Assembly (NCBI GenBank): GCA_900539715.1
Contig: UQDA01000006.1
Location: forward strand, 62,001-126,000
Length of the DNA: 64,000 bases
Direction: 5' to 3'
From: an uncultured Lachnospiraceae bacterium
GTDB taxonomy: Bacteria; Bacillota; Clostridia; Lachnospirales; Lachnospiraceae
Shown: piece by piece, positions 55,060 to 62,350 of the stretch
How positions within the stretch are numbered: position 1 is the first letter of the stretch
Layout of the letters: the number at the start of each line of letters is the position of its first letter
Translations under genes and position numbers: made by a program
The notes under the pieces: generated by a model
Databases searched by the model: none
What the model was told of the DNA's origin: nothing
What the model saw: only the letters and a program-made list of their open reading frames with translations

Positions 55060-55485
55060 TTAAAAATTTTTATCAAAATTATTTGCTAATCGTTTTAAGC
55101 CACGCTGTATACTTTCATACACTCGGCTGATGGAAACTCCTTCTGCTTCCGAAATTTCTTTCACAGTCATATCCAGATAAAATCGAGCAAAAATTCTTTT
55201 TGCCTGATTTTCTGGCAGAGCCATGACTGCCGTACAAAGCTGCTCAGCAAGTTGCTGTTTTTCCAGAATTTCGTCAGGAGTTAATGGAGGTGTTGTCACA
55301 AAACGCTCAATGCCATTGTTGCACTCGAGAGAGTAGTGTGCTTTGTAGCGATACATTCTCCGATTATAGGCATCTTCTGCTTTGGATTGAGCTTCAATAA
55401 CCTCCATCACTTCATCAGTGACTTCCACATAAGTATCAGTTTTATAAATATTGGGATACAGCTCCCGCAAATTGATTTGTTTCAT
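55060..55485 (-). CDS. Sigma-70-like regulatory protein of a Tn916-family element
   Basis: The 141-residue protein has a C-terminal region-4-type helix-turn-helix (VMALPENQAKRIFARFYLDMTVKEISEAEGVSISRVYESIQRGLKRLANNF, residues 85-138) and an N-terminal part with IYKTDTYVEVTDEVMEVIEAQSKAEDAYNRRMYRYKAHYSLE, as in the small sigma-like proteins encoded near xis/int of Tn916/Tn1549-like elements. It lacks sigma region 2, so it may not be a full sigma factor. TGGAGG before the ATG at 55485 sets the start. It probably controls element genes; the conjugation genes it would normally accompany are absent here. Confidence 0.85.
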   Translation of the reverse strand: MKQINLRELYPNIYKTDTYVEVTDEVMEVIEAQSKAEDAYNRRMYRYKAHYSLECNNGIERFVTTPPLTPDEILEKQQLAEQLCTAVMALPENQAKRIFARFYLDMTVKEISEAEGVSISRVYESIQRGLKRLANNFDKNF

Positions 55486-55970
55486 AGAAACCTCCATTTC
55501 TGTTCGTTGGTTGATAAGCGAATAGAAATGAAAGTGGAGGAGAGCGACAAGTGATAAAATAACGTTGAATAAAAAATAATGCGCCCCACCAGGCATAACC
55601 TGACAAGGCACATAAAAAGATAAGAGTGCAAGCTCCTACATTGTACGATTCATATGTAAAAATGTATTTGGGACATAATTAGTTGATTGCATAATATAAT
55701 CCAATAACATATCATTTTTATCAAAATAACCATAAAATTAAAATATTGGGCACCATAGCAGGCTAGTAACGGATCGGCAGCCAGTTGCACTACTGATACA
55801 TTATGCCAAATAAACTTCATAACCTGCACAAATTAATATTTTGACTAGCATTTCTGAAAACTAATAAATGCACTGATTTTTCACAGTGAGTTAGTAGCTG
55901 CAAAGTAAAAACACAGCAGATGCTACTCATTGTAGAAAAAGACAAAAATTTCGACTTTTCAGAAAGTCCC
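55486..55970. other. AT-rich intergenic stretch without a recognisable gene
   Basis: The 485 bp between the sigma-like gene and the insertion sequence are AT-rich and hold no open frame with a ribosome site. A weak hairpin-prone part lies near 55745-55800. It may be decayed element DNA. Confidence 0.5.
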
Positions 55971-55976
55971 TAATTA

Positions 55977-57660
55977 GTGTCTGCTGAATAACCAAAAAAG
56001 TCTTATAAATCAAGCGCTTCCGTTTGAAAAGTGGTATGATAGATGCAAGGAAAAAAGGCTTTTTCATTAAATTTTCTTGCATCTATAAGCTGCGTTTATG
56101 GACAGGAGGTAGTTCTCATGTATCATTCAACTGAAAACAGACAAATCTGCTTTGATGATTTCTTTCAGCCGGCAGGTCTTCATATGAACCCAAATAACCG
56201 CTGGATTCGCCTGGCAGATATGATACCATGGTCAAAATACGAGAAAAAGTATTCCTGTTTTTTCAAGAATGATACGAAGGTTGGAAACATCTTTAAGTCT
56301 TTCAGAATGGCGCTGGGCTCATTGATCATCCAAAGCAAATACGGTTACTCAGACCGCGAGGTGGTTGACCAGATAACCGAGAATCCATACTATCAGTACT
56401 TTGTTGGCCTCCCGGGTTACCAGGAGGAAAAGCCATTTGATGCAAGCATGATGGTTTACTTTCGCAAGCGTGTCAATGCAGATGTTCTGAATGAGATCAA
56501 TCTGGAATTCCTGGAGCAGGAAGCTGAAAAGGAAGATGACCGAAATGATCCTTCAGATACATCAACAAATGGAAAATCAGGTGCTGACGGCACAGCAGAT
56601 CCGACAGCCCCTGAACAGTCTAACGCCGGAACACTGATGCTGGATGCAACCTGTGCGCCGCAGCAAATCGCATACCCTCAGGACTTTCAGCTTCTCAATG
56701 ATGCAAGAGAAAAGCTTGAGCAGATGATAGATTTATTCTGCTTCAGGTATGGGCTTGCAAAGCCAAGAACATATCGTGTGAAGGCACGGAACAATTACCT
56801 TGGGCTGGCAAAAATGCGTAAACGTACCAGAAATAAGATCCGTAAGGTAATCAAGGCTCAGCTGAATTACGTCAGAAGGGATTTGAAATACCTTGATGCA
56901 TGGATGGCAGATGGTTATGCAGCACCATTTGACAAACGGATGACACAGGAGTTTCTGACAATCCGTGTGCTGTATGAACAGCAGCTGTACATGTATGAGA
57001 ATAAGACACATTCTGTCGAGAACCGTATTGTCAGTATCTCACAGCCGTACATCCGGCCGATCGTCAGAGGTAAGGCTAAGAATCCGGTTGAGTTTGGCAC
57101 AAAACTCGATATCAGCATTGACGAAAAGAGCTATGCCAGACTTGAGGGGGCATCCTTTGATGCATATAATGAAGGTCTGTACCTTCAGGATGCAGTGGAG
57201 CGATATAAGGAGCGTACCGGGCGTTATCCTGAGCGTGTTTTGGCCGATACAATATACCGCAACCATGAAAACCGCAGATACTGTAAGGCCCATGGAATCC
57301 GGTTATCCGGACCTAAGCTTGGAAGACCATGCAAGGCAACAAAGGTGATTGACAGGATGCTGGAGTACCAGGACAACACGGATCGTATCGAGGTTGAAAG
57401 AGCGTTCAGCCTGGCAAAACGGTGCTATGGTCTAGACCTGATTCGATGTAAACTGCCGGAAACAACAATGACAACCATCTCATTATCCATCTTTGCAATG
57501 AATCTCTTCAAGGCATTGAAGGGCATTTTTGCGCAATTTTTGGAAGCCATCAGATTTTGGATTCTATTGGAGCCAACCGACTGTGTGCGAACAGCATGAC
57601 AGTCGGTGAATCTGCTGAAAAATGAGATGATTCAAAAAAGCTGAGTTATTCAGCTGACAC
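55977..57660 (+). mobile_element. IS1182-like insertion sequence with matching terminal inverted repeats
   Basis: The ends GTGTCTGCTGAATAAC (55977-55992) and, in reverse complement, GTGTCAGCTGAATAAC (57645-57660) match at 15 of 16 positions. TAATTA adjoins both ends (55971-55976 and 57661-57666) and may be a target duplication, though being palindromic it could also be part of the inverted repeat. The element is about 1.7 kb and carries one transposase gene. Confidence 0.88.
56118..57599 (+). CDS. IS1182-family transposase
   Basis: The 493-residue protein has the N-terminal DUF772-type region (FKSFRMALGSLIIQSKYGYSDREVVDQITENPYYQYFVGLPG) and a C-terminal DDE domain ending ADTIYRNHENRRYCKAHGIRLSGPKLGRP and DRIEVERAFSLAKRCYGLD. 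A Ser/Asp/Thr-rich linker (DPSDTSTNGKSGADGTADPTAPEQ) interrupts the middle. ACAGGAGG before the ATG at 56118 sets the start. It lies between matching inverted repeats and appears intact, so the element may be active. Confidence 0.93.
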   Translation: MYHSTENRQICFDDFFQPAGLHMNPNNRWIRLADMIPWSKYEKKYSCFFKNDTKVGNIFKSFRMALGSLIIQSKYGYSDREVVDQITENPYYQYFVGLPGYQEEKPFDASMMVYFRKRVNADVLNEINLEFLEQEAEKEDDRNDPSDTSTNGKSGADGTADPTAPEQSNAGTLMLDATCAPQQIAYPQDFQLLNDAREKLEQMIDLFCFRYGLAKPRTYRVKARNNYLGLAKMRKRTRNKIRKVIKAQLNYVRRDLKYLDAWMADGYAAPFDKRMTQEFLTIRVLYEQQLYMYENKTHSVENRIVSISQPYIRPIVRGKAKNPVEFGTKLDISIDEKSYARLEGASFDAYNEGLYLQDAVERYKERTGRYPERVLADTIYRNHENRRYCKAHGIRLSGPKLGRPCKATKVIDRMLEYQDNTDRIEVERAFSLAKRCYGLDLIRCKLPETTMTTISLSIFAMNLFKALKGIFAQFLEAIRFWILLEPTDCVRTA

Positions 57661-59438
57661 TAATTATAAATATATTTTTCTGCCTGTGTTTTATACATTT
57701 TTGCATATAATCCATTCATATGAATTAATTCTGTGTGTGTTCCTGATTCTTTAATAACACCATCTTCTAAATACATTATTCTATCCATATCTTTAACATT
57801 CGATAGCCTATGTGATACTAGAATCATAGTTTTTCCTTCAGCTAATCTCATCACATTATCAAATAGCTCTTTTTCACTAATAGGATCTAAGGAACTTACT
57901 GGTTCATCAAGTATGATTATATTACACTGTTTTAAAAAAGCCCTAGCAATGGCAATTCTCTGAAACTCTCCACCAGAAAAAATCGTACCTGTATTATCAA
58001 ATTCTTTTGTTATCTCAGTGTGAATTCCTTTTTTAAGAGTGTTCACTTTCTTGTCTAGTCCTACAAATTCCAGTGCCTTATTTATTTTATTTTCATCTCT
58101 TTCTGAAGAAATCTCATCCATAAGAATATTTTCACCCAAAGAAACAGCAAATATCTTAAAATCTTGAAAAACAATTGCACAGCAATCTTTTATTATTTCC
58201 TTTGTATACTCTTTATATGGTATCCCTTGTAAAAATATCTCGCCTTCGGTTGGATCATACAGTCTACTTATGAGTTTAATTATTGTACTTTTTCCTGCTC
58301 CATTGCTTCCAACAAACGCGATTTTTTCTCCTTGCTTTATAGTAAAATTAAGATTATCCACTGCATTAGTTTGAGAGTTTAAATATTTAAAAGAGACACT
58401 ACGAAATTCAATGTAGAAGTTCTTTTCTAAGTTTAATGTTTTTTCCCCATAGTTTATTTTTGGAATATATTCTATATATTCTAAAAAACTTTCAATATAG
58501 ATTCCATTTTCAACTAATTGCGGTATTACTTTAATTAATAATGTTATCTGTGTTGTTAGTTGTTGCATTCCATTTGCTAAAGCAACAAAATCTCCTACAG
58601 AAATAAATTTATTTAAAACTTTATTTGCTAAATATAGAACTGTGGCCACATTCAGTAATTGGGTTGTAGCATTTTGTATACTTCTGATCTTTATATACTT
58701 TTTAGCATAACTATTTGTCAATTCAACAATTTTTTTAAGTTGCTTTTCAAACTTATTTATTAACAATAACGGAAACTTTTCATAAACCCGAATTTCTTTT
58801 GCATATTCAGATTGAGAACTTACTCTTTGAATATAATCCATTTCTCTTTCAATAGGGATTTGTTCTTTATAAAATTTATGAGTTAATTTTATAGATAGTG
58901 TATTTAGAGAAAATGAAATCACCACATTTAACAATGACAGAAAAATGACAAATGGATCTATTGTTGTAATTAGCACTGTAAATGCACCAATACTTAAAAT
59001 TGAGGAAGTTGCATTAGATATTGTATTAAGAACCTCCACTATTCTAGTTTCAGCTTGTTCTTGTGCTATAGTAAATTTGTTGTAATAAGTAGCATCCTCA
59101 AAACATTCTAAATCAAGTGTTATAGATTTTTTAAATACAAGAAGTTGCATCTTCTTACTAATTATTTTAATATTTTTTGCATTGACTTTTTGTTCTATAA
59201 AAGTAGTAACTGTTGACAAGATTATATTTGATACCAAAAAAAATATGAGTATCGTTATTAAATTTTTTATGTCTCCATTCATACTAATAGAATCTACAAC
59301 CACCTTCAACATCAATACTCCAAGTATAGATTGTGTACTCCGCAAGATGCCTGTTAAAATAATGAGAAAAGGTTGCAATGGTGAGAATGAAATAATATAT
59401 TTCATCATTTTAATATTGTTTTTAATTGTCTTTGACAT
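57660..59438 (-). CDS. ABC exporter (fused membrane and ATPase domains) of the peptide locus
   Basis: The 592-residue half-transporter has about six membrane helices (residues 15-310) and an ATPase domain with Walker A VGSNGAGKSTIIKLI, Q-loop IVFQDFKIF, signature FSGGEFQRIAIARAF, Walker B IIILDEPVSSLD and the switch His in LVSHRLS. No N-terminal C39 peptidase is present, so it does not trim a leader itself. The ATG at 59438 has GGAGAG upstream. It lies just after the precursor gene, strongly suggesting export of the modified peptide. Its stop TAG overlaps the first bases outside the IS1182-like element; removing the element would leave the same stop if TAATTA is a target duplication. Confidence 0.9.
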   Translation of the reverse strand: MSKTIKNNIKMMKYIISFSPLQPFLIILTGILRSTQSILGVLMLKVVVDSISMNGDIKNLITILIFFLVSNIILSTVTTFIEQKVNAKNIKIISKKMQLLVFKKSITLDLECFEDATYYNKFTIAQEQAETRIVEVLNTISNATSSILSIGAFTVLITTIDPFVIFLSLLNVVISFSLNTLSIKLTHKFYKEQIPIEREMDYIQRVSSQSEYAKEIRVYEKFPLLLINKFEKQLKKIVELTNSYAKKYIKIRSIQNATTQLLNVATVLYLANKVLNKFISVGDFVALANGMQQLTTQITLLIKVIPQLVENGIYIESFLEYIEYIPKINYGEKTLNLEKNFYIEFRSVSFKYLNSQTNAVDNLNFTIKQGEKIAFVGSNGAGKSTIIKLISRLYDPTEGEIFLQGIPYKEYTKEIIKDCCAIVFQDFKIFAVSLGENILMDEISSERDENKINKALEFVGLDKKVNTLKKGIHTEITKEFDNTGTIFSGGEFQRIAIARAFLKQCNIIILDEPVSSLDPISEKELFDNVMRLAEGKTMILVSHRLSNVKDMDRIMYLEDGVIKESGTHTELIHMNGLYAKMYKTQAEKYIYN

Positions 59439-59476
59439 AAAATAACTCTCCATGCTATAGATTTCAATTAATAGAA

Positions 59477-59518
59477 AAGCAGGATTTGAAAGATATACTC
59501 GTCCTTCAAATCCCGCTT
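59477..59518 (-). terminator. Attenuator-like hairpin between precursor and exporter genes
   Basis: A 14-bp stem with one G-T pair (AAGCGGGATTTGAA with TTCAAATCCTGCTT on the minus strand) is followed by TTCTATT. It probably stops part of the transcription after the precursor gene, keeping precursor levels above exporter levels. Confidence 0.65.
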
Positions 59519-59532
59519 AGCCTGATTAGTGA

Positions 59533-59682
59533 TTATCCAAACATAACTCCACCTGTGCAGCCGCTGCAACCACTGTCGCAGCCTTTACAAGTTCCCCTGC
59601 AACCTTTGCAGTGATTATTGTTTCCACACGCAAATGGAACAATGTCATAATCATCATCAATAGTAGTTAACATGAAATCCAT
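59533..59682 (-). CDS. Cys-rich ribosomally made peptide precursor with three CxGCxxx heptads
   Basis: A 49-residue frame too short for routine gene finding, preceded by a strong GGAAGGAGG. The first 18 residues form an acidic leader (MDFMLTTIDDDYDIVPFA). The core starts at Cys19 and holds seven Cys (19, 25, 28, 32, 35, 39, 42). From Cys25 it is three tandem heptads: CKGCRGT, CKGCDSG and CSGCTGG, then VMFG. The regular Gly-Cys spacing, radical SAM maturase, small partner and exporter on the same strand identify it as a RiPP precursor. It recalls the Clo7bot/CcpM and CXXX-repeat peptide classes (from memory), but the C-x2-C-x3 heptad differs from a pure CXXX repeat. Product and activity unknown. 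Confidence 0.88.
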   Translation of the reverse strand: MDFMLTTIDDDYDIVPFACGNNNHCKGCRGTCKGCDSGCSGCTGGVMFG

Positions 59683-59744
59683 AGTTCTTCCTCCTTCCTT
59701 TATTTATTATAAATCTATGTAAAATAGACTTATGCAGGATTAAA

Positions 59745-60035
59745 CTAACCTTTAGTAATTGTCAATAAGCAGGTTTCGTAGTTAACATGAAATTTTGATT
59801 CATATGGTAAATGGTATTTTGATGAAATAGATTTCCACCATTGATAACATTCTTTATTAGCGTCACTAAGTTCTGACTCTAAATTCTCAAAGTTTTTCTC
59901 ATTAAACCCAAATTCTTTGACTCGATTGGGATTACTATCTAAGATTAGCTTTACAGTTTTCAAAGATTGAAATTTTTGGACTAACTTCATCAGCGTCCTA
60001 ACTTCTGATACTGTTAGTGTAGTATGATTATCCAT
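59745..60035 (-). CDS. Small partner protein of the peptide-modification locus (unknown function)
   Basis: The 96-residue protein has no recognised domain. An N-terminal helix (TTLTVSEVRTLMKLVQKF), a helix rich in Glu, Asn and Asp (FNEKNFENLESELSDANKECYQWWKSISSKY) and a C-terminal strand (KFHVNYETCLLTIT) are visible. AGGAGG precedes the ATG at 60035, although the frame opens at 60056 inside the maturase gene. Position between maturase and precursor genes suggests a leader-recognition or accessory role; it could correspond to the roughly 100-residue modification-system protein that accompanies CXXX-repeat maturases, which I cannot confirm here. Confidence 0.75.
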   Translation of the reverse strand: MDNHTTLTVSEVRTLMKLVQKFQSLKTVKLILDSNPNRVKEFGFNEKNFENLESELSDANKECYQWWKSISSKYHLPYESKFHVNYETCLLTITKG

Positions 60036-60043
60036 AGTCCCTC

Positions 60044-60654
60044 CTAATACATCCATTTTTTTGCAATTGCTTTCTCATCTTTATAGATCATATTTGCCAC
60101 ATAATCTACATAGTCTATTTGAGGAATTTCTTCTGCAATAAATCTATAAGCGTGTAATTCCTTTAATTTATCAGCTAATTTTTTCTGAGCATTTGCATGA
60201 ATAGTTTCTATTCTACATTGCATTGAAGATGGTACATTAATCTCATTAGTAGATATTTTACTGTTCAGCAAACAGCGGTTACAAGCTGTTGCTTTACAAG
60301 AATTACACATGGGAGATTTCTCTCTAAAATACCACTTTCTTTCATCTTCATTAATTCCTTTATCAATTGAACCTATAGACCAGTCTGGATTAGTAAAATA
60401 AAAACCCGCACAAACATAAAACTTACCATTTGGAGCTAAACAAATAGAGTTTATTCCGGCAGCGCAATCTCTTGTTTCACCTCCACTTAGTTGTAATCTA
60501 TCTGTTAGAATATTTATCTGAAAATTAGTATCTGATGTGCTATATAGATCTGCTATATAATCAATCAATTTACATAATTCTTGTTCATATTCTTTTAAGG
60601 TATCCTCATTCCACAGCTCAATATCAGAAATAAAAACATTTACTCTTCGTACAC
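60044..60654 (-). pseudogene. 3' part of the radical SAM peptide maturase gene, cut by an IS3-type element
   Basis: The frame reads in from the left end of the IS (VRRVNVFISDIELWNED...) and ends ...IAKKWMY at 60044. It holds a SPASM-like cysteine cluster: CAAGINSICLAPNGKFYVCAGF, then CNSCKATACNRC and a last MQC. No start codon with a ribosome site is evident; a TTG at 60568 is possible but weak. Joined to the 5' part at 62380-63976 after removing the IS and one 3-bp duplication, it gives a single frame of 734 codons. This piece therefore belongs to the maturase, not to a separate gene. Confidence 0.88.
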
Positions 60655-60702
60655 TGAACCGCTACCCGTCAAGAGGACAGTGAAAAAATATAAAGTTTTC
60701 CC

Positions 60703-60727
60703 GGCCAGCAGCTCAGTGCTGCTGGCC
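60703..60727 (-). terminator. Strong hairpin at the 3' end of the IS3-type element
   Basis: A 10-bp perfect stem GGCCAGCAGC/GCTGCTGGCC with a five-base loop lies just after the orfB stop. It lacks a long T-run but would be expected to lower read-through into the downstream peptide genes. Confidence 0.6.
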
Positions 60728-60732
60728 ACTTT

Positions 60733-61623
60733 TTATGCGGCGAGATAGATCGCATGCTTTTCCATGGGCGTTAAGACACCCAGGTTGCGCTGTACTCTCT
60801 TGGTGTTGTAATAGCAGATATAATGCTTAATCATCTGGACAAGTTTGTTCTTGCTGGTAAAGCGTTTTCCGTAGTAACGTTCCCGCTTTAAGATGCCCCA
60901 AAATCCCTCCATGGGGCCATTGTCAATGCAGTGAGCTACACGGGACATGCTTTGAGTCATTCCTGCTTGTACTAGTCTGTGGTGGAAGGTTCGATTGGTA
61001 TACTGAAAGCCTCGGTCGCTGTGGAACAATGGATGAGCGTCAGGATTGGTCCTCACCGCTTTGTCAAAGGTTTTGAACACGAGAAGATTATCGTTGCGTT
61101 CTCCAATCACATAGGCAACAATGCGCCGGTCATAGAGATCCAGAATGGCACTGAGGTAGACTTTGTGTACTTCTACACCCTCATACCATTTGAATTCCGT
61201 CACATCGGTCAACCACTTTTCATTCGGCTTTTCTGCATGGAATTGGCGGTTCAATAGGTTGTCTGCAAGATACTGAGGATTCTTGGCCCGTCTGGTACAG
61301 CCGCGGTTGCTGTACTTCACCGTAGACCGAATATCTCTGGCCCGACAAATGCGCAGCACTCTCTTGTCATTAACGTGGATGTCATAGTCATGGCGTAAGT
61401 CATCATTCAGCCTTCGGTAGCCTTTGTCCGGGTATTCATCGTGGATTTTCTCGATCTTTTCCGCCAATTGCTCATTCTCCGCCACTCTGTGGCTCAGCTT
61501 TCCGGACACCCATTTGTGGTATGCAGACCGAGACACATGGAGCAGCTTGCAGGCTGTTTCAATAGGAAAACCCACCTCCTCATGGTACTCCCGAATAGCC
61601 TGATATGTACGGCGCTGTCTCAC
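60733..61623 (-). CDS. IS3-family transposase catalytic subunit (OrfB)
   Basis: The 296-residue protein has the helix-turn-helix_21 start region (YHEEVGFPIETACKLLHVSRSAYHKW) and the rve DDE core: TDVTEFKW with the first Asp, FHSDRGFQYTN with the second, and IDNGPMEGFWGILKRERYY with the Glu. It starts at a GTG that overlaps the orfA stop (GTGA), so it is made either by coupled re-initiation or as an OrfAB fusion after -1 shifting; a run of seven A lies about 40 bases before the orfA stop. Confidence 0.95.
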   Translation of the reverse strand: MRQRRTYQAIREYHEEVGFPIETACKLLHVSRSAYHKWVSGKLSHRVAENEQLAEKIEKIHDEYPDKGYRRLNDDLRHDYDIHVNDKRVLRICRARDIRSTVKYSNRGCTRRAKNPQYLADNLLNRQFHAEKPNEKWLTDVTEFKWYEGVEVHKVYLSAILDLYDRRIVAYVIGERNDNLLVFKTFDKAVRTNPDAHPLFHSDRGFQYTNRTFHHRLVQAGMTQSMSRVAHCIDNGPMEGFWGILKRERYYGKRFTSKNKLVQMIKHYICYYNTKRVQRNLGVLTPMEKHAIYLAA

Positions 61624-62315
61624 TTCTTCCAGGCCTCTCTCCTTTCGATCTCGTCCAATTTTTTTAGCAGACCATTCTCCATTTCTGCCAGATACAGCTT
61701 GTGCTTGAGTTGCTCGATTTCGATTTGCGCTTTCTCCAGTTCGGTGCGAGGGACTTGGTCTTTCTTCCGACGGCCTCGCCGATCCTCTAAGCCCGATTCT
61801 CCCATCTGTTCAAACCGAAGAGTCCAACTCCGAATCTGTTGATAGCTGACCTGATATTTCAGGGCCATTTCTCCGTAATTCTTTCCGCTAGCAATACAAT
61901 CCTTAACAATTTGGATGCGCTCTTCCAGCGTGGTTTCCCGCCCTTGCTTCATGTAGCTTCCACCTCCTGAGTATTTTACGGAGTTGAAGTCTCCATGAGC
62001 ATTATACATCTGAATCCAGTTCCTGAGCTGTATGGAACTCCGAATATGATATTTTTTGCAAATCTCTGATAGGCTGCCAATACCGGATAAATACTCTTCC
62101 ACAGCTGCCCTTTTTAGTTCCGGACTATATATTCGATTCTTATGTGGCAAAAATGCATCTACCCCATCCGCCTCGTAGTTGCGTACCCACCCATTGAACG
62201 ACTGCCTCCTAACACCACTCCTTCGAGCTGCTTCGTTCATGCCGATTCGTCCTTTGAGGTACTCCTGAACAATCTGAACTTTTTCCTCTACGCTCAACTT
62301 CTGTTTGTATGACAT
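61620..62315 (-). CDS. IS3/IS150-family DNA-binding subunit (OrfA)
   Basis: The 231-residue protein has two or three successive helix-turn-helix motifs (LSVEEKVQIVQEYLKGRIGMNEAARRSGVRRQSFNGWVRNY; ...IGSLSEICKKYHIRSSIQLRNW; LEERIQIVKDCIASGKNYGEMALKYQVSYQQIRSW) and a C-terminal leucine-zipper-like coiled coil (LEKAQIEIEQLKHKLYLAEMENGLLKKL). It binds the element ends. The long form with repeated HTH motifs is typical of the IS150 group. Confidence 0.93.
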   Translation of the reverse strand: MSYKQKLSVEEKVQIVQEYLKGRIGMNEAARRSGVRRQSFNGWVRNYEADGVDAFLPHKNRIYSPELKRAAVEEYLSGIGSLSEICKKYHIRSSIQLRNWIQMYNAHGDFNSVKYSGGGSYMKQGRETTLEERIQIVKDCIASGKNYGEMALKYQVSYQQIRSWTLRFEQMGESGLEDRRGRRKKDQVPRTELEKAQIEIEQLKHKLYLAEMENGLLKKLDEIERREAWKK

Positions 62316-62350
62316 AACAATGCTCCCCCCATGATTGACAGTGTTTTATT

